Source of the DNA: Megalobrama amblycephala
Taxonomy: Eukaryota > Chordata > Actinopteri > Cypriniformes > Xenocyprididae
Assembly: GCF_018812025.1 (NCBI RefSeq)
Contig: NC_063054.1
Span: 31,190,418-31,254,417, forward strand
Reading direction: 5' to 3'
Length of the DNA: 64,000 nt
Part shown: positions 45,798 through 59,029 of the stretch, one piece after another
How positions within the stretch are numbered: position 1 is the first letter of the stretch
Layout: each line of letters starts with the position of its first letter
Notes under the pieces: generated by a model
What the model saw: only the letters and a program-made list of their open reading frames with translations
The model's database searches: none
What the model was told of the DNA's origin: nothing
Program-made: the position numbers and the translations under genes

Positions 45798-47231
45798 AAA
45801 TTTCAGACTCCCTGATCAGTGCCCTTAATACTGAACTAGGGAGCTGATTGAGACACACCCAAGGAGAATTCACCCATGTTAATGCCTTGCTGTTGGGAGA
45901 TATTAACTTCTTTTTTTTTAATCACCTGTTAGTTACGAGCTTTTTAGAGAAGTATTTGCATTGAGATAAACATTGTATAATGCTAAAGCCTCATTGTTCA
46001 ATCTTTCAAGCTCTGTGAAACATTGCATTGCCTTTTTCAAATAGTGACATAACCCCTACTTCAGGAACGGCATCAAGCCAGTCCAAAGAAAGGCAAAAAA
46101 TGGCTGCAGACCCATTTTAAGTGACAGCTGCTCTTCTGCAACAAAGGTAATTTCAAATGCAAGCAGGTCCATTCATTTGATTTCCTCCACATCTCCCAGA
46201 GTGCTGAATGTAATTATCGTCCCTCCATCTACCGTCCCTAGGGAGCCCTTCCCCCTCCATGCTCAGCTGTGACCGTCCCCCGGCCCTTCGGCCCTCCCCC
46301 CACCTGAACATGTGACATTATCCTGTCCTGCCTGCCTGTCCCCACCCACCAGCACCTAGCCAGCTGTATGACTTTCATAATCTCAACACAATGTCTGATC
46401 CAGAATCAGCCACCACTGACTCTCATTATAGCCTTTACTTGTATTTATCTATCTATTTATCAATCATGTTATTGACTTGATATTTTAATGATAAGCATGT
46501 TTTTGAGATGTTTTAAATGTCTCTCAGAGGGTTCAAATTATGAGAATATATATATATATATATATATCAACTGATCTCCATGGCAATGAAAAAGATTAAC
46601 GTTTTACGTCAAATATTCTTTTTAAAGCAGATATCAGAAAATATGCCGCCTAAATTAAAAGTGTATATAATGGTGTCCAGAGGTATGACTTAATTAAAAG
46701 ACTTAATTTGCATTCATATTTTAAGGATAATTTATCAGAATCCATAAAAAACAGCCTTATTACTGAGGTCTTCATTATGAAATCATAGCCACCGGACAGA
46801 ATCAGTCCACTCGGAATAGAAATAGACTGCATCATCACAGATGGTGCTTGAGGGCTTTGATTGCGCTCAGTCAAGTACTTTCCTGTAAGTGTGTGTGCAT
46901 GCTTTTGTTTGACCATATGTGGATGTACGTGTCCTCGGTGGTGTGTGCATTTCAATTTAACATGTGTTTCTATGCATGTGTTTTAGACCGACTGAGCGCT
47001 TTGCAGGCCTGAACTAGTGGATGGTTACGGATAGCCTAAAGGCTCGACTTCTGTTTCTGAATATGTTTTATTATTCAGAGGGTTAATATGATTTGATTCA
47101 CTGCTTTGGCTGCAGCTAGTTTAACCTGTGCAATTCTGCTTGCAACTGCATTTGTTTATTTTATGGCATCACAACTGCATCTAGTTTGAATTCAAAGCCT
47201 TGTGGCTACTTGACCCATAGGCAATACCTCT
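45798..47231. other. Intergenic, no gene recognised
   Basis: Includes a C-rich stretch near 46220-46350 and a short (TA)n near 46545-46567. No exon could be supported. Confidence 0.4.
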
Positions 47232-47515
47232 TAAAGGGTTAGTTCACCCAAAAATGAAAATTATGTCATTTATTACTCACCCTCATGTCGTTCCAAACCC
47301 GTAAGACCTTCATTCATCTTAGGAACACAAATTAAGATATTTTTGATGAAATACAAGAGCTTTCTTATCTCCCTATGCCCAGAAAGGTAGTAAAGACATC
47401 GTTAAAATAGTTAACATGACTACAGTGGTTCAACCTTAATGTTATGAAGCGAGGAGAATAAAACAAAACAAAACAAAACAAAAACTGTGCGCAAAAACAA
47501 AACAAAAATAATGAC
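47232..47515. mobile_element. TTAA-type MITE, left half
   Basis: TTAAAGGGTTAGTTCACCCA followed by CTCACCCTCATGTCGTTCC. It ends in an (AAAAC)n run near 47463-47510. No right terminus is seen. Confidence 0.75.
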
Positions 47516-47619
47516 TTTATTCAACAATTTCTTCTCTTTCCTGTCAGTCTCCTACACTGTTGACATTGTACACAGCGCAGCGCTTCCAGGTTCTACGTCA
47601 GAATGCTCTTTGTCCCTGT

Positions 47620-47955
47620 CAACTCTGGCTTGGTTAGTTGCGGACACAATATTCAGCAATATTATTGATTTGACTGTACTGACTCTATTGGATGAGAACT
47701 GAACTGAGCAAGACAATTACATCACTGTTTCATATTTGATGTACTTTACACAGTAATTAAATGAAACTGAATCAACACTAAACTGACCTCAGCTGAACAA
47801 TGATGCCTTATATATATTTTTTCTTTTTAGAGCTGATTTATAGGAGAATTGTTTGCATCACTGAATCATTTTTTCCTGTTTATCCCTGTAAAGCTACTTT
47901 GAAGCAATCTGTATTGTATACATTTAAATAAAGGTGACTTGACTTGACTAACCTG
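47620..47955. repeat. Retroposon 3'-end-like repeat
   Basis: CTGGCTTGGTTAGTTGCGGA at the left and TTTAAATAAAGGTGACTTGA at the right, matching the copy at 28360-28600 in smpdl3a intron 7. Confidence 0.55.
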
Positions 47956-48109
47956 ACTTTAGTGACAACAGCAGTTTAGTGCAGTGTAGTGTTGGTTTGA
48001 ATAATAATAATATTAATACATTATCATTATTTTTTGTTTTTTATTCATAATGAAAAAAAACAAACAATTTATATTATTATTATTATTATTATTATTTGTT
48101 TTGTTGTCA

Positions 48110-48874
48110 TTAAAGGGTTGTCATTAAATGAAAATTCTCTCATTAATTACTCACCCTCATGTCGTTCCACACCTGTAAGACCTTCTTTCATCTTCGGAAC
48201 ACAAATTAAGATATTTTTGATAAAATCCAATGGCTCCGTGAGGCCTCCATTGACAGCAAGATAATTATCTCTTTCAAATGCCCAGAAAGCTACTAAAGAC
48301 ATATTTAAAATAGTTCATGTGAGTACAGTGATTCAACCTTAATATTATGAAGCGACGAGAATACTTTTTGTGCGCCAAAATAAAAAAATAACGACTTTAT
48401 TCAACAATGTCTAGTGATGGGCGATTTCAAAACACTGCTTCATGAAGTTTCAAAGCTTTACGAATCTTTTGATATCAAACTGCCAAAGTCACGTGAACCA
48501 TTGAAATTTTGAAACATTTTGAAATGCTTATGACGTAACGAACCACTGATTCGAAACAAAAGATTCGTAAAGCTTCGAAGCAGTGTTTCGATATCGCCCA
48601 TCACTAGATATTGTTGAATAAAGTCGTTATTTTGCTTTTTTGCGTGAAAAAGATATTCTCGTCAAACTGTTTTAAATATGTCTTTAGTAGCTTTCTGGGC
48701 ATTGAAAGTGTTAATTATCTTGAGGGCAATGGAGGCCTCACTGAGCCATCGGATTTTATCAAAAATATCTTAATTTGTCTTCTGAAGATGAACGAAGGTC
48801 TTGCAGGCGTGGAACCACATGAGGGTGAGTACTTAATGACAGAATTTTCATTTTTCGGTGAACTAACCCTTTAA
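48110..48874. mobile_element. TTAA-flanked palindromic MITE, ~765 bp
   Basis: TTAAAGGGTTGTCATTAAAT at the left and TTCGGTGAACTAACCCTTTAA at the right. Inside, CTAGTGATGGGCGATTTC and ATCGCCCATCACTAG form a second pair of arms centred near 48500, so the whole element folds on itself. Related to the halves at 9396 and 63652. Confidence 0.88.
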
Positions 48875-49129
48875 ATATTATTGTTTACATTAGTATGAAA
48901 TGTATCTTTATATTTGTGTAATCATATTTAATGTAAATATATTCAAAATTTAAAATATGCCATCCCCAAACAAGAAGAACGCCACTAAATAAATAAATAA
49001 ATAAAGATATCGATGATAATTTATTGTAATTATTAATAATAATACTGTTGTGGTACTTTTTCCCCAGAAAAAAAATGCACCATCCACGATATGTGAAACG
49101 TAAAAAAAAAATATGGCAAGTGCCAAAAA

Positions 49130-49560
49130 ATGGCCAAACCTTTATTTAGTGAGTCTCGGGAGGATACAGAGCGAACGCTCTCCCCTCCTCCGCCATGTGA
49201 TGACGGACAGACTGTATCACCGGAGCGATGCTTGAAGTCACTCTCATCAGCAACAAAGCGAAGCAACAGCAGCAGCAGCAGCAGCACTGACGTAAACCAT
49301 CCACCACATCACCGGAACCATACGGACCAGGACCGACACCATATCGTCTCTTCCGAAGGACGTATAGGATGAAAACGGAGCGCTGAGAGAGACTTGGGAT
49401 CGTGATGATGCTCGGACTCCAATTCACGGCAACATTTGAAATGCGCGTTAAATGGAGACTCATGACAAGAGATGCTGCAGGGTGCCGCATTGCCTGGCCG
49501 CTTGATGATGGTAGGATAGAGCAGCGCTTTTAACCGTGATGCTCGTTCTTAGATGCTTTT
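49130..49560 (+). promoter_or_regulatory. clvs2: Candidate clvs2 promoter / 5' leader
   Basis: A GC- and CpG-richer island in AT-rich DNA, 360-790 bp upstream of the clvs2 start codon. It contains a run of seven CAG triplets (49265-49286) directly followed by TGACGTAA (49288-49295), a CRE-like site. No TATA box was identified. The CLVS2 gene in mammals has an untranslated leader, so this may be leader or promoter; the sequence cannot decide. Confidence 0.35.
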
Positions 49561-49922
49561 GGGGTGGGATGGAATGAATGAACGGATTTTGTGGTCGAGT
49601 CAATGCCTCAGATTTGATCATACGCAAACTAAGACGATTTCAGCCTGCTTAAGCCATAGACATATACAATCGATGAGCACGACCAGATGAATGTATGTGA
49701 ATTAAAAAAAAAAAAAAAAAAAAAAACCCACGATACAGGTGAACTCATAAGGTGAACTAACGGTGTCATAGCTTACACTCAGGACCATCTCCAAAGTCAG
49801 GGTTTATTTGAAAGCACTGCAGTGACAGGGCTCTTTATGATTGGCATTTTCATAATCAATTACATAGAGCATATTTAGTGTAGTATATACAGTATAGTCA
49901 GCCTTGGTCCATTGCAAAGACA

Positions 49923-52900
49923 ATGACTCATTTACAGGCAGGCCTGTCTCCAGAAACCCTGGAGAAAGCCAAGGTGGAGTTAAAGGAGAACCCCGACACT
50001 TTGCATCAGGACATACAGGAGGTGAGGGACATGATCATCACCCGTCCAGACATTGGCTTTCTCAGGACAGACGATGCTTTCATCCTGCGCTTTCTCAGAG
50101 CCCGGAAATTTAACCATTTCGAGGCCTTCCGCCTCCTGGCCCAGTACTTTGAGTACCGGCAACAGAACCTAGATATGTTCAAGAACCTGAAGGCCACCGA
50201 TCCCGGGATCAAGCAGGCTCTGAAGGATGGATTTCCTGGGGTTCTGTCCAATTTGGATAGATACGGGAGGAAGATTCTGGTTCTGTTCGCAGCGAACTGG
50301 GATCAGAGCAGGTAAGGTGCTATTGGATTTTGGCTAATTGTGGGTAATGACGCGCACTGTCTGAGCTGTCTTTTCAGCATCAGTCTTCTGTCATTCACCA
50401 GACTAGAGCGTGATGTTTAGACATTATGAGGCGTTAAGTTAAAGGTACAGTAACGGTGTACATTACGGTGCCCATGTTAAGTTACACATATTGCATTACT
50501 ATTTGTAGTGACAAATAAGGATGTGTCGGATGTTAAAACATGTGACAAGTTAAAAATGTAACATTGCTATAGAACATTTATGCCATTTTCTACATCATTT
50601 TATTTGAAAGTGGAGAGATTTTCAAGAGATATTTTAACTATCGAGGGTTTGATGTTACATCCAAGCCATAATAGGTGGTGACCTTTGACCTGACCCAATA
50701 TTCTACATGACTGTCCTTCATATATGCCATTTGTAGTATGACAACATAAATTCGACATGTACCCCTGGAATATTTACTGTTATCTTCTATTTTAAAGAAC
50801 AGACAGTAACTCTCTCAAAATGCTTCATCTAATCAAAAAAACTTAATGACCTTGACATACATTCTCTTACAGTCATACAGTCTTAGGGTCTTGGCACATG
50901 TCAAAATGGCTACCTGCATGTACAACATGCTGACTTTCACTTGAAATATAAGAGGTATTTTTTGCATTTATTAATGCCTTTTTAAATACCCAAACAACAA
51001 CAAAAACATTGCTCATATATAGCCTCATATAGGCTTGGCTGAGAGTTCAGACCCAACAAGGGTTAATCTGTCATCGATGTGTCCTTGAGTACAGCACTTC
51101 ATCCCAGGTTATTCCAGGGACACTGCAATAAGAGCACTGTAAGTGACCATTGGATGATCGACTAAATGTCAAATTATTTAATTAAATAAATACATTTCTT
51201 ACAGTGTAATCAAGGTATTCATATACGCTCTTAGAAAAAAAGGTTCAGTAGGGTTCAATATGGAACCCTGGGTTTCTTGACACTTTATGCCAAAAAGGTT
51301 CTAGATACAGTGAAATGTCTTAAATGATTGCATAGTAATTTCATGTTTAACAGATAATTTCAAATGTTTTTCTAGTGATAAAGTATGTTTACAGTATGTT
51401 TCATTCATAAAATTTAATTACAATTCAAAAAATGCAATTAATTAATGAATTGATGACAGAAACCTTCAAGGTTCTAGAACCTTTTCTTCTAAGTGTGAGG
51501 TCGGGTGTATATGAATACAAGTGTGTGAGCTTAAATGTGCCCTAAAGTTCCAAATGAAAACATTTTGATTCACTCCTTGAACTTATAGCCCAAATCCAAG
51601 ACTTTAGTAAAGCACTATCTATCTACAGTGACCTCAACAATCTTTGGACACTTGCGTCATACATATTTTGTATGTAATGTAGTGACTTTCATGCATATTT
51701 AAGAGTAAAATGAAAATTAACCCATGATTTACTCACCCTCAAGCCATCATAGGTGTGTATGACTTTATTCTTTCAGACGAACACAATCGGATATTGTGCA
51801 AAATATCCATTCCAAGCTTTATAATGGTAGTGAATGGGAGGTGTGATTTTGAAGCCTAAAAACTGCATCCATCCATCATAAAAATAATCCATATGGCTCC
51901 AAGGGTTTAATAAAGGCCTTCTGAAGTGATGGGTTTTTATAAGACAAATATCCATATTTAAAACTTTATAAACTAAAATAACTAGCTTCCAGCAGACGAC
52001 CGTACGCATATATGCATATACCGTACGCATAAGTTGACTTGCGCCACAAGATTAACCCCTGACGTGATGCATGACGCAGGATGAAGCAGTATCATGAGAT
52101 GAGATTCCTCTCGCGGTTCAAACAAATAGGGCTGTGCAACGAACTCAAGCTCCTCTTCTCTTATGTATCGAAATCGTCTGACATTTCTCTTTAAAATGTC
52201 TTGTTTTAGACTTCTAATTTGTGAACGGTGTTTTGCTCTGTCCTCTGTGCTTCTGCGTTCATCTTTACAACATGCGACAGATCAGGGGTTACTCTTCTGC
52301 CTCAAATCGATGTGTACGGCCGTCTGCCGGAAGCTAGTTATTAGAGTTAATAAAGTTTTAAATATGGATATTTTTCTTACAAAAACCCATCACTTCACTT
52401 CAGAAGGCCTTGAAACCCCCTGGAGCTGTGTGGATAATTTTTATGATGGATGGATGCATTTCCCCATTTACTACCATTATAAAGCTGGGAAGAGCCAGGA
52501 TATTTTTAAATATATCTCCGATTGTGTTCGTCTGAAAGAAGAAAGTCATATACACCTAGGATGGCTTTTGGGTGAGTAAATCTTAAGATAATTTTAATTT
52601 TTTGGGTGAACTATCCCTTTAAATCATATATGTGCATGTATTTCTCCAGATTTTATTTGTTTTAATGTTGTGAGAAATCATGGCGCTTACTGTTGGAGTC
52701 TCACCTCTTTAGACTGGAGAGTACATAGTGCTCGAGTCCATATCAAACAGCCTTTGAATCCATGCCAGTAGCACCATTGCCTTGGATGGCAGGGCTCCTG
52801 GCATCCTCTCACAGGAACAATGTGTGATGAGCACTAGGGTCAAGTCAGGCCTGATTTCCTACATTTATTCAAGCATTATGGGAGATGTACTAATGAAGTT

Positions 52901-54774
52901 TAAACACCAATATTGACTAATATGAAGCACACTTACCCAGTTACTGTATGAGAATATATATGTATATATACAGTGCTCAGTGTAAATGAGTACACTCCCT
53001 TTGAAAAGTAACATTTTAAACAATATCTCAATGAACACAAATTTCCAAAATGTTGACAAGACTAAGTTTTATATAACATCTGTTTAACTTATAACATGAA
53101 AGTAAGGTTAATAATGTAACTTAGAGAACAAAATTTTCAGTTTTACTTAAATTAGGGTGATGCAAAAATGAGTACACCCCACTGATAGTCTCTGGAGCAA
53201 AGCTAAATTTTAGACTACAAATGTCTAATTTAACAAGAATTCAACCACAGGTGAGTCTAATTATTCATTACACAGCTGATTATAAAAGGGTGTTAAAACT
53301 CCTTCCCATTTCATGCTGTCAGCAATGGCACCACATGGAAGAGAAATGTCACAAGACCTGAGAAAGAAAATAATTTCTTTACACCAGAAAGATGAAGGCT
53401 ACAAGAAGATCAGCAAAGCTTTACTTATCAGTCAGAATACTGTAGCAAAAAGATGGAACTGTAACCATCTCACAGAGACGTCCAGGTCGTCCACGGAAGT
53501 TAACACCTCGACAGGAGCGTCTTCTGATGAGAAGGGTTGAAGAAAATCGGCATGCAAGTTCACTGCAGTTATCTAAAGAAGTAGAAAGCCAAACTGGGGT
53601 GACTATTTCCTGTGACACAATACGGCGTACGCTGCAGAGGAATGGCACGCGGTGCCATCCACGAAAGAAGCCTCTCCTAAAGCCCAGGCACAAAAAAGCC
53701 CGCATAGTGTTTGCCAGGGCCCATGCTGACAAAGATGAAGACTACTGGGACTCTATACTCTGGAGTGATGAGACCAAGATAAATGTTTTTGGAACTGATG
53801 GCTTCAAAACTGTATGGCGTCGCAAAGGTGAGGAATACAAAGAAAAATGCATGGTGCCTACAGTGAAATGTGGTGGCAGTGTCCTTATGTGGGGCTGCAT
53901 GAGTGCTACTGGTTTCGGGGAGCTGCATTCCATTGATGGCATCATGAATTCACAGATGTACTGCTCTATACTGAAAGAGAAGATGCTACCATCACTCCGT
54001 GCCCTTGGTCGTCGTGCACTTTTCCAACATGACAATGATCCTAAACATACATCTAAGGCCACTGTTGGATTTCTGAAGAAGAACAGGGTGAAAGTGATTC
54101 AGTGGCTCCTGATCTGAACCCAATCGAACACCTATGGGGAATACTGAAGAGATAAGTTGAGCATCACTCTCCATCCAGCATCCAGTCTCTAAAAGAGGTC
54201 ATTCTTGAAGAATGGAAAAAGATAGATGTTGCAAAATGTCGCCAACTGGTTCATGCCTAGAAGACTTGGTGCTGTCATTAAAAATCATGGAGGCCATACA
54301 AAGTATGTAGTAGGTTTTGTTGTGGGGTGTACTCATTTATGCATCACCCTAATTTGAGTAAAAATGAAAAATGTGTGATCTAAATTATATTATTAACCTT
54401 ACTTTCATGTTATAAGTTAAACAGATGTTATATTAAACTTAGTCTTGTCAACATTTTGGAAATGGCTTTTGTGTTCATTGAGATATTGTTTAAAATGTTA
54501 CCTTTCAAAGGGGGTGTACTCATTTACGGTGAGCACTGTACTGAACTCACATTTAGAGTTTGTTTGCAAACCTTCCTAATGGCTTGTGCTTATCTCCAGG
54601 TACACTTTTGTGGATATTCTGCGGGCTATTTTACTTTCTCTGGAGGCAATGATAGAAGACCCTGAGCTACAAGTAAATGGATTTGTCTTGATCATTGACT
54701 GGAGTAACTTCACTTTCAAGCAAGCTTCCAAGCTAACTCCAAGCATGCTGAGATTGGCAATCGAGGGCCTGCAG
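49923..54774 (+). CDS. clvs2: Clavesin 2, 5' portion (partial)
   Basis: Two coding exons, 49923-50311 and 54600-54774, join in phase 2 (split Arg codon AG|G) to give the first 188 residues of a protein that is about 327 aa in mammals. The reading starts [20 protein letters not shown], matching clavesin 2. CRAL-TRIO N-terminal helices ([20 protein letters not shown]) lie at about residues 45-95, and the CRAL-TRIO lipid-binding fold begins at about residue 110 ([32 protein letters not shown]). Clavesins bind phosphatidylinositol 3,5-bisphosphate on clathrin-coated vesicles and endosomes in neurons. The next exon should start with the D-S-F-P-A-R-F region; I did not find it before 64000, so the gene runs out of the window. 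Donor and acceptor sites are canonical. Intron 1 contains a MITE and a Tc1 element. Confidence 0.95.
51700..52622. mobile_element. Large palindromic MITE in clvs2 intron 1
   Basis: The left arm (TTTACTCACCCTCAAGCCAT; TTCTTTCAGACGAACACAAT; AGCTTTATAATGGTAGTGAA) has its complement at 52460-52580 (CTACCATTATAAAGCTGG; ATTGTGTTCGTCTGAAAG). The right end is TTTTTGGGTGAACTATCCC then TTTAA. An inner arm pair (ATATCCATATTTAAAACTTT / AAAGTTTTAAATATGGATAT) is also present. The left terminus is diverged. Confidence 0.85.
52971..54538 (+). mobile_element. Tc1-like DNA transposon in clvs2 intron 1
   Basis: Starts CAGTGCTCAGTGTAAATGAG and ends ATTTACGGTGAGCACTG with TA on both sides (52969-52970 and 54539-54540). 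Inverted repeats of ~200 bp each contain two copies of AATGAGTACACYCC or its complement (52985 and ~53168 at left; ~54329 and ~54511 at right), the IR/DR layout. 1568 bp long. The right end is 61 bp upstream of the second clvs2 coding exon. Confidence 0.92.
53313..54155 (+). pseudogene. Tc1-like transposase, frameshifted
   Basis: Better preserved than the copy at 3359. The N-terminal HTH ([20 protein letters not shown]) is in frame from 53313. A frameshift near 53455 moves the reading to the frame containing [13 protein letters not shown] (GRPRK hook-like linker) and then a long catalytic stretch to 54117. That stretch shows [11 protein letters not shown] (first Asp), [14 protein letters not shown] glycines as GGSVLMWGC, and [10 protein letters not shown] (second Asp). 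A second frameshift near 54100 is needed to reach [16 protein letters not shown] with the final Glu. With two frameshifts the copy cannot encode an active enzyme. Confidence 0.9.
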
Positions 54775-57700
54775 GTAACAACAACTGATTTATTTTAATC
54801 TTATAGTTATGTTTATACAGAGAGTCAACATGGATATTACAAAAGCGTTCTTCAAATCTGTGCCTTCATGCATCTTCAATTTATCAGTCGATGTTCTTAG
54901 AAGCGATGTATTATATCAAATATGTAACGTTCATGAAGCATGCATCAGGTTTAAATAATAAGAATTGCTTAAAGTAATTGTGCATGTGTGAGGCTGAACA
55001 GGTGCTTGTAGAGGAATCCCTCTCCTGTCAAACATTTATTATTCTCTTTGTGAGTAACATGAACGGTAGCTGACCCAACACAAGGGAACACGATCTGCAT
55101 AGAAACCAAGAATGAGTTTAGTTGCCTAATTTATTTTAATTTTAAAAGTAGTTGCATTAAGAAATAGTGTAGTGTGTTAGTAGTTCTCTTAGGAGTTGTT
55201 ATTCAAGTGATTTATATTAGTGAGCATCTGTCTGAGATCCATTCCCTTTCATTATAATGAAGTACATCACATTTTTAACATTTATTAGTGGTGTTCGCTA
55301 AGGCAAGCATCTCTATTATAATTGCTCATACATAGGTTCCAAACAGACACTGTTCATCATTTACTCAACCTCATGACATTCCAAACTTCCATTCTTCTGT
55401 GGAACATAAAAGAAGATATTTTGAGAAATGTCTAGTGGTGTTTTGGACCCCATTAACTTTCATTGTTTGGACAAAAACAGTCGAAAGTTCTTTAAAATAT
55501 CTTCTTCTGTGTTCTGCAGAAGATATAAAGTAATTCAGGTTTGAAACGTCATGAAATTGAGTATATATGATGAAATTTTCATTGTTTTTAGCGAACTATT
55601 CCTTTAACCACAAGCATTACATTTTGCTGCACAATTTATTTGTATTACCTGAAATTTGCAGCTAATTGAGTGATATTAATTTTCTAAGCATTTTGGGGTA
55701 ACATTTGTCACCTTGTATGTGCTAAAATGAGCAAAACTGTTCCTGGATCATCCTCCTTGTTGACAGTTAATGTCAAGTTACAACAAGGGTTACCACACCA
55801 TTCTTATTCACATATCATTCACCTTTTATTTTAAGAGGTTATGGGTAGGGTTAGGTTTAGGAGTAGGGATAGCGTTAGGACTAAGTTTTTGGACAGGAAT
55901 GCTGTTCCAGGATCAACAAAACATGTCTGTCTTGGCAAAATCACAGCGACCGATATCAAAGAGACCTCAGCAACCGCATAGCAACACCTTGGCAACCACC
56001 CACAACAATGGTGGTGTGTTTTGCATGGACACTCATATTGCATAAATTGTAGTCATTTAACATCACTATGACACATAACTGAGCAGCAATCGTGAAATGG
56101 TCACTGTGCATTTAACAAGAGCTAGTCTGCGCATAGACATCGTCCATTTCCAGAAGCAGCCTCTTGAAAGCTCTCATTTAGACATCACTCTTTTGAGGAG
56201 GGCTTTGGTCTGATATGACATGTAGGCAGTGCAGAGTGAAGCCTGTTGACTGAATATTAATGCGGGTCCATGATGAGCCTATTCCACATTCCAGTGCCTC
56301 TTCAGACAGATTAGCCGGTGAATAATTGATCGCCGCCATTAGCATCTTGCATCCACAGTGTGCTGTTCACATTGAGTGGGACATCTCTTTTGTAGCCGTT
56401 TGAAAGGGAAACAATAGCGTAGATTGAGGGAAAACAGCTACAGCTAATTAGTTACAGTTCGAAAGAGTGCTCAGCAGCTAGCTTGTCAGCAGAAGTCATC
56501 ACTTACATGTGTAAATATTTACAGGAATTCAGATTTTTTTTGCATTTTTGATCCAGTTTGCATGCATAAAATGTTACATGAAGCGACTTGAATGCATGCA
56601 TTTACAGATTTACACTACTAGTTAGAAGTTTGAAGTTATTATGATTTTATTTTCTGTTTTTGAAAGAAATTAATAGTTTTATTCAGCACGGATGCATTTA
56701 ATTGATCAAAAGTGACAGTGAATGTCACAAAAGATATCTATTTCAAATAATTGCTGTTCTTTTGAACTTTCTATTCATCAAACAATCCTAAAAAATGTAT
56801 AGTTTCCACAAAAAATTAAAGCAGCAAAACTGTTTTCAGCATTGACAATAAGAAATCAAAATTAAGAAATGTTTCTTGAGCACCAAATCAGCATATTAGA
56901 ATGATGCCGCCACAAGGATAAATTACATTTTAAAATATATTCAAATCAGGGTTCATACAGATACTTATCAAACAATTTCTTTATTGTCTTTTTAAAAGGT
57001 AAATAGATAGATAAATTACTTTAAGTTAATCATAGGGATTTATAAGTGACTTCAGTGCAGGTTACATAGTACCGCCAGTAGGTGGTGACAAGCAAAGCGA
57101 CTCCGGGGTGACGCTGAATCTGGCGCTTCACTTAATAGAGATGAATGCATTGACCAGCGCTGTCCCAGTCATGGAAAATCCCCTTAACCATTGAAAGGAT
57201 AGTATGACAAAGATATTGCTTTCAAACCTCATTCAAACTGATTTTTTCCCATTCAAGTACTTTTCAAGTACCTTTTCATAATTATGGCTGTCAAATTGAA
57301 GTACTTCAAAGCAAACCATGTCAAATATGAAACTAATAATATTTCATAATATTTCACAATATTGCAGTTTTTAATACTTAGTTCTGGCATGAAACTCTAG
57401 ATGGGGCAGGCTGATCGGTCTAACTCATTTGGTATTGATCACGTCATTATCTACATAGTAGCTGATTGGTTGTTGTTGCATCAGTGGCAAAGGAGCTACG
57501 GCTCAACATTTAAACAAATACCAGTGTGTTGCTGGTAGTAGTGTGCAGCGCGCTTTCAGAAACCCGCACCATCCCCAGCTCCACCTGTATAGATCTGCTA
57601 CGGGATTACTTCATGTATGTTACATATGCAGCTGCATCAGCATAGCAGATCTATTCTCCCATGACCAAAAACATTAACATTGCCATATCCATAAACATGC

Positions 57701-58990
57701 CAATCTTCAAAAATATTAAAACGTGTTACCGACCCCAAACTTTTGAACGGAAGTGTATGCGAATAGCATTTCTCAAATGCTTATATTAATGCGAGAATGC
57801 TAGAATGAGAGGTGTGACGCCCCATGGTTCTATTTTGACAGTGACAGAGCAACAGTATGTACATTGAGTCATTAAACATGACGTTTAGAGCCCGCAGGAA
57901 AAGCGCACAGCTCTCCGACCCAAAAGTGCAGGGTCATGTGAAGCGTTACATCAGTCTGATGGCATTGTTCATATGGACATCTGTCTGTCTCTATCATCAA
58001 CATAATGAAGCATCAAAACCTTTTTTTGATGGCTCAGTGCTTTCTTTGTAAGCTTTCTGGTGTTTTAACTTAACTTATTGTCATACCAGTGAGTGAAAAA
58101 AAAATGAAAGAGAGAATGAGTGACAGAAACAGAAAGAATGGAAGGACATGGATTGAAGGAATAGAAGTACGAACATAAGTCCCTTATGTTCTCTGCTCAT
58201 TTTTTCTTTCTGCTGAGTCCATTTGATGAACTACAATCTGTTGCTATTGAAGTACTTTTTATGCCAGAAGCTCATGTATGTTTTGCAAGGTTAAAATAGA
58301 ACTAATGGATTCTTCCTTAAAAACCTCATGGTTTGCAGGCAATGACCATTGACTGTTCTTTGAGGTATTATGTTTTTATTATTAGTTTACAATAGAGCCA
58401 TCTATCATATATGTTTTCTAGCAAATGGTGGCTCAGAAAAGAGCACTTGATGTGCAGAAAATGGCTGTTCTTAGCAAAATCAATAGACAGCAACATACTC
58501 CCGAGTCGAAAAGAAGTGAAAGAAAGAGGTCCTGGCTTTCCTGGAGCAGTGCTTTGTTGTTTCAGCCTCTGTTGTTTGCTTCTGTGCTTTGGACATGCCT
58601 TTTGTCTCTCTTAGTCTTGAGAAATAACCCACGCTTGGCAGCCAATCACAATGGGCCAATCTTCCCCAGCCCACCCCATGCCGAGTTTCCCTGGCAACCT
58701 GTCCAACCGCCATGCAATGCACCCTCCAGATGGGCTGTGCTCACAGAGAGAGAGACGCACTCATGTCACTCAGCCACCGTGTCCGTATGTGTGTTTCTAT
58801 GTAGGGCACTTAAAGTGCATCTTAAAAAGCACAGGAAGTTCATTGTACTGACAGATTGACAAGCGTGGCATTCTTGCATTCCCATAAAATGTCATTTTTA
58901 TTGCACTGTAAGGTTTTTTTATTGCTTGTCTGGGACTGATGTCAGGTGTTGGAATATCAGCAACAATTTTATTTCAATAATTATAAAGTG
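54775..58990. other. clvs2: clvs2 intron 2: repeats, no further exon recognised
   Basis: Contains a TTAA-type MITE with weak ends (55355-55607), a GTTCCAGGATCAAC-type palindrome fragment (55735-55945) and a fragment related to the palindromic TA element (56610-56900, with a terminus near 57695-57735). The 144-codon frame at 58425-58859 matches nothing known to me. I looked for the next clavesin exon here and did not see it. Confidence 0.5.
55355..55607. mobile_element. TTAA-type MITE, diverged
   Basis: TTTACTCAACCTCATGACAT at the left, ending GCGAACTATTCCTTTAA at the right. The inner arms AAAAGAAGATATTTTGAGAA and TTTAAAATATCTTCTTCTG are complementary. Confidence 0.72.
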
Positions 58991-59029
58991 CTGTTTGATT
59001 TTGTTTTATTTTATAAGTTGTGTGCATTT

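Noticed and set aside
53527..54117. Functional Tc1 transposase
   Set aside because: The long frame lacks the N-terminal DNA-binding part and the final Glu block, both reached only through frameshifts.
58425..58859. 144-codon ORF as a further clvs2 exon
   Set aside because: Does not match the clavesin continuation expected after residue 188 and lacks suitable splice sites.
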